This document shows positions 48,026-57,371 of a stretch of DNA of 64,000 nt, one piece after another. The translations under genes were made by a program, and so were the position numbers. Source of the DNA: Pseudomonadota bacterium (GTDB taxonomy: Bacteria > Myxococcota_A > Polyangia > Haliangiales > Haliangiaceae); assembly GCA_023430775.1 (NCBI GenBank), contig JAEYYY010000593.1, forward strand, positions 1-64,000, written 5' to 3'. The notes under the pieces were generated by a model that searched no databases, was not told the origin of the DNA, and saw only the letters and a list, made by a program, of their open reading frames with translations. Numbering within the stretch: the first letter of the stretch is position 1; each line of letters begins with the position of its first letter.

Positions 48026-50014
48026 ATGAACAAGCTGCTGCTCCTGCTCGCGGTGATCGGCGCGTGCAAAAAGAACGAACCCGCACCCAAGGAGGGCTCC
48101 GGTTCGGACGTCAAGCCGCCGGGTCCCGCGGAGGTCAAGAAGCACGACGCGATCGCGCGCATCGATTTCAACCGCTGGGCGGTGCGCCTCGACCTGCCCG
48201 TCTACTGGATCGCCGATACCAACTCCAACAAGTCGCTCGATCCCGACGAGGTCGCGCCGCTGCTGTTCTATCCGACGGCCGGCAACTACGTCGCGAACGG
48301 CGCGTTCACGAAAGACTTCGAGACCGCCTACGATCAGATCGTGGCCGCGTCCAAGCAGGCGCCGCCGACCGACAAGCGCGAACAGCTGGTCGGCCAGGAT
48401 CTCGATTACGGTCGCGCCACGCTCGTGCTGTCGGACTTCAGGAAGCTGTCGGCCGACGACAAGCAGTTCGTCCAGCACATGCAGAAGGTCGCCTCGCTGA
48501 TCGACGAGCTCTACGATCAGCACACCGGAAGCGCGGCGCTGGTCGCGAAGCTGCCGGCCGATCCGGCCTCGCACAGCCTGTTCCGCCGCAACCGCGGACC
48601 GAAGTGCGTGGCGCCGAACACCGAGAAGGATCCGGACTGCACGGCGATCCCGGGCAACCCGAAGCCGATCAACGACCTCTATCCGGCCGAGCTGCAGAAG
48701 GACGACAAGTTCTGCGCAGCTCTCGAGAAGAATCCGAAGGCCAAGGAGCTGATGGCGCCGTTCGTCGCGGTGCGCGGCACGCCGGATGCCCTCACCGCCG
48801 TGCCGTACACCGAGGCGTACAAGGACAAGATGACGGCGATCAGCAAGGAGCTCACCGCCGCCGCCGATGCGATCAAGGATCCGAACGAGCTGCCGCTGAT
48901 CGCGTACCTGCGCGCGGCGAGCATCAGCTTCACCGACAACAACTGGGAGCCGGCCGACGAGGCGTGGTCGAAGATGACCGTCGACAACTCGAAGTGGTAC
49001 GTGCGCGTCGCTCCCGACGAGACCTACTGGGAGCCGTGCAACTCGAAGGCAGGCACGCACCTGACGTTCGCGCGGATCAACCAGGGATCGCGCGAATGGC
49101 AGAGCAAGCTGGTGCCGGTGCAGCAGGAGATGGAGAAGGAGATCGCGGCGCGTGCGGGCAAGCCCTACGCCGAGCGCAAGGTCACGTTCCATCTCCCGGA
49201 CTTCATCGACATCGTGCTCAACGCCGGTGACGATCGTGATGCGTTAGGCGCGACGATCGGACAGAGCCTGCCGAACTGGGGACCGGTGGCGAACGAAGGC
49301 CGCGGCCGCACGGTGGCGATGTTCAACCTCTACACCGATCCCGACAGCATGGCGGCGCGCCGCGGTCAGGCGGAGAGCATCCTCGACGCCGGCACGATGC
49401 AGACCTACTCGGGCGAGGGGCAGCCGGGGCTGTTGTCGACGATCCTCCACGAGGCGACGCACAACCTCGGCCCGGCGCACGAGTACAAGGTCAACGGCAA
49501 GGCGGCACGCGAGGTGTTCACCGGCCCGATCTCGCAGGTGATGGAGGAGCTCAAGGCGCAGGCGGGTGCGCTGTTCCTGATCGAGTTCCTGCGGGCCAAG
49601 AAGATCATCACCGACGAGCTCGCGAAGCAGAGCTACCTCGACACCGTGGTCTGGGCGTTCGGCCACATCTCTCAGGGAATGTACGAGGCCGATAACAAGC
49701 GGAAGACGTATCCCCAGGTCGCGGCGATCCAGAACGGCTACCTGATCGACAAGGGTGCGCTGATCTGGGACGACAAGGCACCTGCCGCGAACGGCAAGGA
49801 CACCGGCGCGTTCAAGCTCGACCTCACGAAGATGGTCGCCGCGTGTGACGACCTGATGAAGGAGGTCGCAGGGATCAAGGCGCGGGGTGACAAGGCCGCC
49901 GCCGAGGCGTTGATCAAGAAGTATGTCGACGGCAGTGTGGTGCCTCACGCGACGATCAAGGACAGATACCTGCGCTTCCCCAAGGCCAGCTTCGTGTACT
50001 CGGTGACGATGTAA
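48026..50014 (+). CDS. M49 (dipeptidyl peptidase III)-like lipoprotein
   Basis: A 662-residue lipoprotein (LLLLAVIGACKK). The zinc motif HEATHNLGPAHEY lies at about 484, and EELKAQAGALFLIEFL downstream matches the second M49 motif (EExRAE) that gives the third zinc ligand. Dipeptidyl peptidase III proper has HExxGH with one extra residue; here the spacing is the plain HExxH. Upstream, DFNRWAVRLDLPVYW and LNAGDDRDALGATIGQ also follow the M49 layout. It probably cleaves peptides in the periplasm or on the surface. It is divergent from 47091. Confidence 0.75.
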   Translation: MNKLLLLLAVIGACKKNEPAPKEGSGSDVKPPGPAEVKKHDAIARIDFNRWAVRLDLPVYWIADTNSNKSLDPDEVAPLLFYPTAGNYVANGAFTKDFETAYDQIVAASKQAPPTDKREQLVGQDLDYGRATLVLSDFRKLSADDKQFVQHMQKVASLIDELYDQHTGSAALVAKLPADPASHSLFRRNRGPKCVAPNTEKDPDCTAIPGNPKPINDLYPAELQKDDKFCAALEKNPKAKELMAPFVAVRGTPDALTAVPYTEAYKDKMTAISKELTAAADAIKDPNELPLIAYLRAASISFTDNNWEPADEAWSKMTVDNSKWYVRVAPDETYWEPCNSKAGTHLTFARINQGSREWQSKLVPVQQEMEKEIAARAGKPYAERKVTFHLPDFIDIVLNAGDDRDALGATIGQSLPNWGPVANEGRGRTVAMFNLYTDPDSMAARRGQAESILDAGTMQTYSGEGQPGLLSTILHEATHNLGPAHEYKVNGKAAREVFTGPISQVMEELKAQAGALFLIEFLRAKKIITDELAKQSYLDTVVWAFGHISQGMYEADNKRKTYPQVAAIQNGYLIDKGALIWDDKAPAANGKDTGAFKLDLTKMVAACDDLMKEVAGIKARGDKAAAEALIKKYVDGSVVPHATIKDRYLRFPKASFVYSVTM

Positions 50015-50046
50015 CGGGCGCGCGATCTGGGTTAGGCTCGCGACAC

Positions 50047-51333
50047 ATGCGAGGCACGTTGCCCGTGCTGGTGGCGTTGGCAGGTTGCGGGGACAACGTG
50101 CCGGGGGTGGGCGATTTTCAGCTCGTCGGTCACGCGGATCTCGGGGCTCGCGGCATGAACGCGGCGCTCGCGGTGGCGGGTGACACCGTGTACGTCGGAT
50201 CGCGCATCGACACCGGTGGGATCGCGATCCTCGATGTCTCCGATCCGGCGCACCCGGCGCAGATCGGTGAGATTCCGCCGGACGTGGCGATGTCGTCGCG
50301 CGAGCTGCGGGTCGTGCCCGACCTCGACCTCCTGATCGTGCTGCGGCTCCAGTGCTCGCCGGATCTTCATGGCTGCACGCCGACCGGTCGCAAGGCCGAG
50401 ACGATCGATCTCTACGACATCACCGATCGCGCGGTCCCCGTGCTGCTCAGCCGGACCGCGATCTCGGGCACGCTGTTCATGCCGGCGGGACCGCACGAGA
50501 TGTACCTGCGGCGCGATGGCGATCGCGTGCTGCTGCTGATCGCGTCGCCACCGGTCCAGGTCGACGTGCTCGACATCAGCGATCCGGCCGCGCCCGAGCT
50601 GGTGACCACGTGGAATCCGTCGATCCCTTCGCAGGGCGCCGACGACATCCTGCACTCGGTGTCGATGTCGCTCGACGGCAGCAAGCTGTTTCTCTCGCAT
50701 CAGCTGTCGGGCCTGTTCATCGCCGATGCCACGCAGATGCCGGACTTCGCGCTGCTGACACCGCGCACCGCCGGGCTCGACTTCGCGCCGCCCGGTACCG
50801 TCGGCCCACACTCCACCGTCGAGGTGCCCGGGCGACCGCTGCTGCTCGTGACCGAGGAGGTCTATCCGCCGCCGTACGGCACCGGCTGTCCGTGGGGCAA
50901 GCTGCGCACGGTCGATGTCTCCGATCCGGCGTCGCCGGCGATCGTCGGCGAGCTCGGTGTGCCGGAGAACGATCCTGCGGTGTGTGCGAGCGGCACGTTC
51001 GAGCGCGTCACGTTCACCGCGCACAACGCCACGGCGACGCACGATCTCGCGTTCGTCACCTGGCACGCCGCGGGGCTGAAGGCGATCGATGTCTCCGAGC
51101 CGGCGTCGCCGCGCTTCGTCGCCACGTTCTCCCCCGAGCCACTGCCGGCGGTCACCGTCGAGGATCCCGGGCTCGGCGGTACGTCGATCGAGATGTGGAG
51201 CACGCCGGTGATCCAGGACGGCCTGATCTACGTGGTCGACGTGCGCAACGGGCTCTACATCCTGCGCTACCGCGGCCAGTTTGCCGCGCAGGTGGCGGCG
51301 GAGACGTTCCTCGAGGGCAACAGCAACCTGTGA
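50047..51333 (+). CDS. LVIVD-repeat beta-propeller lipoprotein
   Basis: A 428-residue lipoprotein (LPVLVALAGC). It has five or more LVIVD-type blades such as GIAILDVSDPAHPAQIG, QVDVLDISDPAAPELV, LRTVDVSDPASPAIVG and LKAIDVSEPASPRFV. The family forms surface beta-propellers of unknown ligand in bacteria and archaea. Its stop overlaps the GTG of the next gene (GTGA). Confidence 0.85.
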   Translation: MRGTLPVLVALAGCGDNVPGVGDFQLVGHADLGARGMNAALAVAGDTVYVGSRIDTGGIAILDVSDPAHPAQIGEIPPDVAMSSRELRVVPDLDLLIVLRLQCSPDLHGCTPTGRKAETIDLYDITDRAVPVLLSRTAISGTLFMPAGPHEMYLRRDGDRVLLLIASPPVQVDVLDISDPAAPELVTTWNPSIPSQGADDILHSVSMSLDGSKLFLSHQLSGLFIADATQMPDFALLTPRTAGLDFAPPGTVGPHSTVEVPGRPLLLVTEEVYPPPYGTGCPWGKLRTVDVSDPASPAIVGELGVPENDPAVCASGTFERVTFTAHNATATHDLAFVTWHAAGLKAIDVSEPASPRFVATFSPEPLPAVTVEDPGLGGTSIEMWSTPVIQDGLIYVVDVRNGLYILRYRGQFAAQVAAETFLEGNSNL

Positions 51334-52481
51334 GCGTGTTCGAGATCCCCTCCGACTTCCGCACCTTCATCGAGGGTGTCATGGAGCAGCTCGATCTGCG
51401 CGCGGCGGGGGACGAGATGATCCTCGATGCCGAGGACGCCTTCCAGGGCGAGGTCGGCTACGGCGGCCGGATGGAGAAGTCCGATGATCCGGCGGGCGAC
51501 CTCTATCGCTTCCACTACATCACCGCCGACGGGCTCCACAAATGGGAGCTGGTGATGCGCGAGGGCGCGATGCGCGCGATCGCCGAGGGCATGCTGATCG
51601 AGCTCGAAGGAACGCGGCACGAGATCGTGAAGTCCGCGCGCCGCCAGCTGGTCGGCCATCCGCTGCTGATCTGGGGCGAGTACGGCGACGACGCGCTGCA
51701 GCTGCGCAACACCAGCGCGCTGATCGAGGCGCTCGATACGCTTCACAAGTCGGCGCAGGATCGCCCGCTGCTGTTCCGGTTGTGGTCCGCCGCGGACGAC
51801 CAGGTGGTCGCGGTCGCGTGGGGCGAGCAATGCGCGCTGTACGTCGTCGAGTCGCTCGATGGCTATGCCACCTCGTGCGGCGATCGCTCGCAGACCGATT
51901 CGTTCGCGGTGACCGATCACGATGGCCGCTCGCTCGCGGTGCCGGTGGCCGATTGCGTGCCGTGGGATCGGGCGCGCAACGCGCTGCTCAACTTCGTGGA
52001 CAACGGCAACCTCGGCCCGGAGATCCAGATCGAGGGCCGGATCCCGACGCTGCTCCTGATGATGGGCGAGATCGATCGCAAGGCCGCGCTCGAGACCCGC
52101 GCGGAGCCGCCGAAGAAGCTCGCGCGGTCGTCGCTGCCGAGGATGATGACGCCGGTCCCGGAGCCGGTCGAGAACGAAGAGCCGACGATGCCGGTCGAGG
52201 CCGAGACCGTGCTGACCGCGGAGCGGCTGTCGGCGTGGGCGAAGCGCTTGCTCGAGATGCTGCACGCGCGCGAGCTGATCGAGCTCGGCAAGTCGAACAA
52301 CCTCGACGAGATCACCTACCAGCTCGGTGGTCTGCTCCAGGCGCACGGCCTCGAAGCCGAGCACTCGATCGACACCGCCGACTGGCTGGCCAACGAGATC
52401 GGTGCGGTGCGCGGGATCAGCAAGCTGTTCGCGACCGGCGGCGATCTGCAGATCGCATTGCGACGCTCTCGCGAGAGCTGA
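51330..52481 (+). CDS. Imm1-like domain protein
   Basis: A 383-residue cytoplasmic protein of unknown function. The region about 140-245 (WGEQCALYVVES; SFAVTDHDGRSLAVPVADCV; RARNALLNFVDNGNLGP) resembles Imm1-type immunity domains with a Y/F-rich sheet and a late helix before a gap of G-x-x-P. The N-terminal 120 residues and the helical C-terminus (SAWAKRLLEMLHARELIEL) are unrecognised. The GTG start overlaps the lipoprotein stop. No toxin with a polymorphic-toxin layout is visible nearby, so an immunity role is uncertain. Confidence 0.5.
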   Translation: MSVFEIPSDFRTFIEGVMEQLDLRAAGDEMILDAEDAFQGEVGYGGRMEKSDDPAGDLYRFHYITADGLHKWELVMREGAMRAIAEGMLIELEGTRHEIVKSARRQLVGHPLLIWGEYGDDALQLRNTSALIEALDTLHKSAQDRPLLFRLWSAADDQVVAVAWGEQCALYVVESLDGYATSCGDRSQTDSFAVTDHDGRSLAVPVADCVPWDRARNALLNFVDNGNLGPEIQIEGRIPTLLLMMGEIDRKAALETRAEPPKKLARSSLPRMMTPVPEPVENEEPTMPVEAETVLTAERLSAWAKRLLEMLHARELIELGKSNNLDEITYQLGGLLQAHGLEAEHSIDTADWLANEIGAVRGISKLFATGGDLQIALRRSRES

Positions 52482-52493
52482 TATCACCCGGTC

Positions 52494-53036
52494 GTGGCGC
52501 TGCCGTCGACGATGCGAAGGTTCGAGATCGATGTCTCGGACTCCGACCGCGGCGTCTACGAGACGCTCGATCTGCGGGTCGCGCAGCACCCGTCGGAGGG
52601 CGACGTCTACCTGGTGACGCGCGTGCTGGCGCGCTGTCTCGAGCACGCCGAAGGCGTCGACTTCAACCCGGGTGGCGTCTCGGATGACGAGCTACCGGCG
52701 CTGGTACAGCGCGACCTGACCGGGCAGCTGATCGCGTGGATCGAGGTGTCGTCGCCGTCGCCGGATCGCCTGCACAAGGCGACGAAGAAGTGCAAGCGCG
52801 TCGCGGTCTACACCTGGAAGAACCCCGAACGCCTGGTGGCGGAGATCGTCGAGCGCGAGGTGCATCGCGCACACGACCTCGAGCTGTACGCGCTGCCCAC
52901 CGGCGATCTCGAGGCGATCGCGAGCACGCTCGACCGCGTCAACAAGTGGGACCTCGCCGTCACCGGCGGAACGATCTATCTGACGGTCGGAGCCAGATCG
53001 TTCGAGACGTCGGCGCGCCGGCTCGCCATCGAGTAG
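52494..53036 (+). CDS. yaeQ: YaeQ family protein
   Basis: A 180-residue YaeQ protein. The start (MALPSTMRRFEIDVSDSDRGVYE) parallels that of YaeQ. Family motifs are LRVAQHPSEGD, VTRVLARCLEHAEG, TGQLIAWIEVSSPSPDRLHK and KRVAVYTW. The fold is PD-(D/E)XK-like and its function is unknown; an older link to RfaH antitermination was not confirmed. GTG 52494 is the start because MALPSTM aligns with the usual family start. It is 12 bp after the Imm1-like gene and 12 bp before the membrane protein, so it is cotranscribed. Confidence 0.9.
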   Translation: MALPSTMRRFEIDVSDSDRGVYETLDLRVAQHPSEGDVYLVTRVLARCLEHAEGVDFNPGGVSDDELPALVQRDLTGQLIAWIEVSSPSPDRLHKATKKCKRVAVYTWKNPERLVAEIVEREVHRAHDLELYALPTGDLEAIASTLDRVNKWDLAVTGGTIYLTVGARSFETSARRLAIE

Positions 53037-53048
53037 CGCGGAGGAGTC

Positions 53049-53555
53049 GTGGCGAAGAAGGCTGGAGCGCTCGAGGTGGTGATCGCGCTGGTGTACCTCG
53101 GCGGGGTGCTGTGGGCGGCGTTCGAGCTCGCCACCGCCCAGACGCTGACCTGCGAACGCGACAGCGGGGTCGCGCGCTGTACGGCAGAGCTCGACGAGCT
53201 GCTGTTCTCGAACACCACGGTCTACGACGACGTCCGCAACATCCGCGTCATCGAGACCGAGACGCGCGGTGGCACCCGCTACGCGGTGGCCGTGAGGATC
53301 GCGTCGGGTCGCGAAGACGAGGTGATCAGCCGGATCGACGGCGAGGAGGCGCGGCGAGCCGAGCGGTGGTTCGGCGAGGGAGGTGCGCGGCTCCAGCTAT
53401 CGCGCGCGTCGCATCGAACGGCGACGACCGTGATGATCGTGCTGTTCTTCGTCGGTCTCGCGGTGATCGTGTTCGTGGTGTGGCGCCGGATCAGACGGCC
53501 CGTCGCGGACCCGAACACCGTGTTCTGTAACATCCGTCCTCCCGATCAGCGCTAG
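53049..53555 (+). CDS. Small two-helix membrane protein
   Basis: A 168-residue protein of unknown family. There are two hydrophobic helices (about 9-29 and 127-149) with a periplasmic loop between them of about 95 residues (TLTCERDSGVARCTAELDE; two Cys). The C-terminus after the second helix is basic (WRRIRRPV). GGAGG lies 5 nt before GTG 53049. It is last in a likely operon from 50047. Confidence 0.7.
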   Translation: MAKKAGALEVVIALVYLGGVLWAAFELATAQTLTCERDSGVARCTAELDELLFSNTTVYDDVRNIRVIETETRGGTRYAVAVRIASGREDEVISRIDGEEARRAERWFGEGGARLQLSRASHRTATTVMIVLFFVGLAVIVFVVWRRIRRPVADPNTVFCNIRPPDQR

Positions 53556-53564
53556 GATGCGCGG

Positions 53565-54782
53565 ATGTTCCAGCTCGACGAGCAGACGCAGATGATCGCC
53601 GGCGTGATCCGGCAGTGGTGCGAGAAGACGCTGCAGCCGAAGATCCCGGTGCTCGAGTCGGGGCAGGAGATGCCGTTCGAGCTGATGAAGAAGATGGCGA
53701 AGAGCTTCGGCTTCGATGCCATGCTCGGCGGCGCGCTGAAGAAGCGGGTCGCCAAGCTGCGCGCGGGAGATGCGGGCTCACCCGATGAGGTGATGCAGGA
53801 GGCGGGCGGGAGAAACCCGATGATGATGCACGTCGTCGTCAAGGAGCTGTCGCGCGTGTCGCCGGGCTTCGCGATGGGCTTCGGTGTCTCGATCGGTCTG
53901 GTCGGCGGCGCGATCGCGGCGAAGGGCACGCCGGATCAGATCGAGCGCTGGGGCATCCCGGTGTCCACGCTGTCGCAGATCGGCTCGTGGTGTCTGACGG
54001 AGCCCAACGCCGGCAGCGATGCGTTCGGCTCGATGCGAACCACCGCCACGCCCGACGGTGCCGGCAACTACATCCTGAAAGGCAGCAAGACGTTCATCAC
54101 CAACGGCCCCGGCGCCGACGTGTTCCTGGTCTACGCGAAGATCGAGCGCCCGGGCGAAGCCGGGGTGGCCACGTTCATCGTCGAGCGCACGATGCCGGGC
54201 GTCACGGTCGGTCCGCCGTTCAAGAAGATGGGCATGCGCGACTCGCCGACGAGCGAGGTGTTCTTCGACGACGTCAAGCTCACCACCGAGCACCTGCTCG
54301 GCGGCAAGGAGAAGGGACGCGCCGGCCGCGGCGACACCAAGGAATCGCTCGGCAACGAGCGCAGCGGTGTGCCGTCGATGGCGTGGGGCATCATCGAGCG
54401 CTGCTACGACGAATCGATCAAGTACGTGCGCGAGCGCCGGCAGTTCGGGCGCGCGATCGGCGAGTTCCAGGCGGTGCAGCTCAAGATCGCCGACATGTTC
54501 CTCAAGCTCCGCACCGTCGAGAACATCGTCTACCGGCTGGCGTGGATGCAGCAGAACGGCAAGCGCGACATGCCGTACATCAATGCGTCGAAGGCGATGA
54601 GCGCGCAGTACGCGATGGATGCCGCGCTGACCGCGATCCAGATCCACGGCGGCTACGGCTACATGGAAGAGCTCGGCCTCGAGAAGCTGGCGCGCGACGC
54701 CAAGCTGCTCGAGCTCGGCGCCGGCACCACCGACATCAACCTGCTCGCCGCGGCGCGCGAGCTGATCGGCCCGACAGATTGA
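53565..54782 (+). CDS. Acyl-CoA dehydrogenase
   Basis: A 405-residue FAD enzyme of fatty-acid or amino-acid beta-oxidation. The family signatures SWCLTEPNAGSDAFG (near residue 142) and IQIHGGYGYMEELGLEKLARD (near 363) are present. The catalytic Glu is expected at the position of GLEK after the GGYGY motif, as in isovaleryl- or short-chain enzymes with variable placement. There is a central insertion GKEKGRAGRGDTKESLGNER with charged residues. A GST gene follows with a TTGA overlap. Substrate specificity cannot be read. Confidence 0.93.
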   Translation: MFQLDEQTQMIAGVIRQWCEKTLQPKIPVLESGQEMPFELMKKMAKSFGFDAMLGGALKKRVAKLRAGDAGSPDEVMQEAGGRNPMMMHVVVKELSRVSPGFAMGFGVSIGLVGGAIAAKGTPDQIERWGIPVSTLSQIGSWCLTEPNAGSDAFGSMRTTATPDGAGNYILKGSKTFITNGPGADVFLVYAKIERPGEAGVATFIVERTMPGVTVGPPFKKMGMRDSPTSEVFFDDVKLTTEHLLGGKEKGRAGRGDTKESLGNERSGVPSMAWGIIERCYDESIKYVRERRQFGRAIGEFQAVQLKIADMFLKLRTVENIVYRLAWMQQNGKRDMPYINASKAMSAQYAMDAALTAIQIHGGYGYMEELGLEKLARDAKLLELGAGTTDINLLAAARELIGPTD

Positions 54783-55411
54783 TCACGGTCTTCGTCGACG
54801 GCTTCTTCGTCTCGCCGCTCGACGCGAGCGTGATCGTCGCACTCGAGGAGAAGCGGGTCGAATACCAGACCGCGCGAGCGCTGCTGCGCGACGGGCAGGG
54901 TGTGCCGCCGTCGCTGGCGCAGCAGGTCACGATCGCGCGTGTGCCGGCGATCCAGCACGGCGACTTCTTTCTCACCGAGTCGCTCGCGATCATCGACTAC
55001 CTCGACCAGCTGTTCCCCGCGCCGCCGCTGTTTCCCGCAGACCCGCGCGCGCGTGCCCGCTGCAAGCAGGTGATGGCGTACCTGCGCTTCGATCTGCAGA
55101 CGCTGCGCGACGAGCGGCAGTGGTGGACGGTGGTCTATCCGGGCACCGCCTTGCCGCCGCTCGGCGCCCGCGCGCAACGCGAGGCCGAGGAGCTGATCTC
55201 GATCGCCACGCGCTTCGTCCCCCAGCTCGGGCCGTTCTCGATCGCCCACGCCGATCTCGCGCTCCAGCTGATGCGGCTGTCGCGCCACGACTTCCCGATC
55301 CCGTCGCTGCTGTCGGACTTCATCGACACCACGATCGCGCGGCCGTCGGTGCGCGCGTACATCGATCATCCGCGCCCGCCGAACCCGCCGACCCGATTCA
55401 CGGTTGGCTAG
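54779..55411 (+). CDS. Glutathione S-transferase (YfcF-like)
   Basis: A 210-residue GST-fold protein. The N-terminal thioredoxin-like domain opens with VFVDGFFVSPLDASVIVALEE, close to YfcF, and carries ARVPAIQHGDFFLTESLAI (cis-Pro and Glu-Ser glutathione site). The C-terminal helical domain ends with RPSVRAYID. YfcF proteins act in peroxide response. The start is TTG at 54779, overlapping the dehydrogenase stop (TTGA). Confidence 0.82.
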   Translation: MITVFVDGFFVSPLDASVIVALEEKRVEYQTARALLRDGQGVPPSLAQQVTIARVPAIQHGDFFLTESLAIIDYLDQLFPAPPLFPADPRARARCKQVMAYLRFDLQTLRDERQWWTVVYPGTALPPLGARAQREAEELISIATRFVPQLGPFSIAHADLALQLMRLSRHDFPIPSLLSDFIDTTIARPSVRAYIDHPRPPNPPTRFTVG

Positions 55412-56550
55412 ATCGGCTGGCAGTCGGCCTCGTCGGCCGTCCACGCCACCCGCGCACCGCACACGATCTCGAGCGGCGGCGCTCCGAGCACCGGCAGCCC
55501 CTCGCGCAGCGTGTCGAGGAGCACGTGCCGGACGGCGGCGATCGTGGTGACCCGGGACGTCGCGAAGTCGCGAACGTCGGGCGCGATCCGTGGATCGGCC
55601 TCGATCGCGAACAGCGCGCTGATCGCCATCGGGGTGACCTTCGCCAGTTGACCGAGGAGCTCCATCGCTTGCTGGCCTCGCGGAATGGACCAGCGTCCGA
55701 TCTGCATCCGGATCCAGCGCGCGGCGCCGGCATCGCCGATCGCGCCCAGCGCATCGAAGGCCCAGCGCCGGGTCGGCGTGGTGTCGCCCGCGAAGAACTG
55801 CTCGGCGAGCGTGGTCGCGAAGCGGTCGCGTGACTCGGCGGTGAACGTGGTGCGCATCGCCTCGACGATGCCGAACTGCCGGTTGCCCTCCAGCTCGTGC
55901 TTGAGGCCACGCGCGAAGTCGTCGTTGCCGGCATCGGCGATGTCGAAGCGGCCGGCCAGCTCGAGCGCGGGCAGCGCGCCGACGTCGTACTTGAGATCGG
56001 TCTTGCGCTCGTCGCGGATCGCTTGCAGCAGCGCTCGCCAGTCGGGCGCCAGGCCGCGACCGAACCGAGGAAACGCCGCCTCGAGCTCGGCAACGTAGCG
56101 CCCGAGGTGGGTCGGACGACAGCGGACCTCGACGAGCGTCTGTGGCTGCCGCTCGGCGAGGAGGAACGCGATGATGGGTGCGGCATCGACGTCGTTCGGC
56201 AGCGTGATCGACTGCAGGAAGCGACCGGCGGGATGGCGCACCAGCGCGGCGACCACGGCGGTCAGATCGCGCGAGTAACGACAGCGGATCGCGCGGACGA
56301 AGCCGGCGTGCCAGCGGGCGTCGAGCACGTTGTCGTCGAACGGGAACAGCGTGGCTGCGTGGGTGGCGAGGTACTTTCGCGCCGTGCTCGCGAGCTTCTT
56401 GTCGCTCGGCGCTCGCCAGCACGCGAGCTGCAGCGCGATCAGCTCGCCGCGCGGATCGCCCTGGGCCTGGAGCCAATCGGCGTAGACCGCGTAGCCGGCG
56501 GGGTCATCGGGATCCGCCTCGATGGCGGCTTCGAGCTCCACCTTCGACAC
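55408..56550 (-). CDS. TIGR02996 repeat-companion protein with HEAT-like region
   Basis: About 380 residues. The N-terminus LEAAIEADPDDPAGYAVYADWLQAQGDPRGELI is the TIGR02996 'repeat-companion' domain, abundant in myxobacteria and planctomycetes next to repeat proteins. The remainder is helical with HEAT/Leu-rich-like segments (AEQFFAGDTTPTRRWAFDA; IGDAGAARWIRM). It is cytoplasmic and of unknown function. The GTG start at 56550 comes 10 bp after the previous stop on this strand; the frame is open upstream but without coding character. Confidence 0.82.
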   Translation of the reverse strand: MSKVELEAAIEADPDDPAGYAVYADWLQAQGDPRGELIALQLACWRAPSDKKLASTARKYLATHAATLFPFDDNVLDARWHAGFVRAIRCRYSRDLTAVVAALVRHPAGRFLQSITLPNDVDAAPIIAFLLAERQPQTLVEVRCRPTHLGRYVAELEAAFPRFGRGLAPDWRALLQAIRDERKTDLKYDVGALPALELAGRFDIADAGNDDFARGLKHELEGNRQFGIVEAMRTTFTAESRDRFATTLAEQFFAGDTTPTRRWAFDALGAIGDAGAARWIRMQIGRWSIPRGQQAMELLGQLAKVTPMAISALFAIEADPRIAPDVRDFATSRVTTIAAVRHVLLDTLREGLPVLGAPPLEIVCGARVAWTADEADCQPI

Positions 56551-56560
56551 GGCAGGCGTT

Positions 56561-57223
56561 TCAGAACCGGAACACGACGCCGGCGGTGGCGCCGTTGTCG
56601 CGCGTCTTGTTGACGTACGGCACCACGCGATGCGTGTACATCGGCATCGGCATGCCGAGCCGCATCCGCAGCTCGCGCACCTTGCGGTTGTGCTTCGGCG
56701 GGCCGCCGAACGCGTCGACGACCTCCCAGACGCGGAACGCGAGCAGACCGACGAGGCCACCGATCACCAGGCCCTCGCCGCGACCGTCATCGCAGTTGCC
56801 GTCGATGTTGTCGAAGCAATTGTCGAGTGCCTGCGAGAGACCGATGACCAGCGCGGTGAACGACGCGATCTCGCCGACCGTGAAGATCCAGCCGGTCTCG
56901 CCGTAGCGGCCCTGCACCGCCTGACCGATGCCAAAGCCGACGAACACGGCCGCGACGGCGCCACCGATGTGCGCACCGTCGGAGATCTCGCCTTGCTGCA
57001 GGAGCTGGTGCTCGTCGACAGTCAGCTGCACCGGCACGAGGCCACCCGGTGCATAGCCCGGCGGTGGCAGCGGCTGCGGCACCGGCTGCGGATACGGCTG
57101 CGGCGGTGGCGGCGGTTGGGTCTCCTCCGGCGGCGGCGGATACGGCGGTGGATCGCTGGCACCGGGCTGAGCACTGGCAGTTCCGGCGATCGCGGCAAGC
57201 AAGACGAGTGGCAGCTTCCTCAT
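56561..57223 (-). CDS. Pro-rich membrane protein
   Basis: A 220-residue protein. The start MRKLPLVLLAAIAGTASA at 57223 is a signal peptide. A Pro/Gln/Tyr-rich stretch follows (about 25-58), then two or three hydrophobic helices (about 85-160) that contain two Cys and an Asn/Asp loop (CFDNIDGNCDDG). The C-terminus (PMPMYTHRVVPYVNKTR) is polar. A surface or envelope role is suggested by composition only. Upstream frame sequence to 57862 is antisense to the methyltransferase gene. Confidence 0.65.
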   Translation of the reverse strand: MRKLPLVLLAAIAGTASAQPGASDPPPYPPPPEETQPPPPPQPYPQPVPQPLPPPGYAPGGLVPVQLTVDEHQLLQQGEISDGAHIGGAVAAVFVGFGIGQAVQGRYGETGWIFTVGEIASFTALVIGLSQALDNCFDNIDGNCDDGRGEGLVIGGLVGLLAFRVWEVVDAFGGPPKHNRKVRELRMRLGMPMPMYTHRVVPYVNKTRDNGATAGVVFRF

Positions 57224-57371
57224 GGGCACCCCGACGGATGGTTCGAACGATACAGCTCTCGACACGCCAACGGGGGATCGATGGGAACCGCATCGAACCG
57301 GCGCTGACGTGCTCGTGATTCCGGTCACCCGAAACGGAATTCTGCCGGGCGGGCTCTGGTAGCAACGACAC

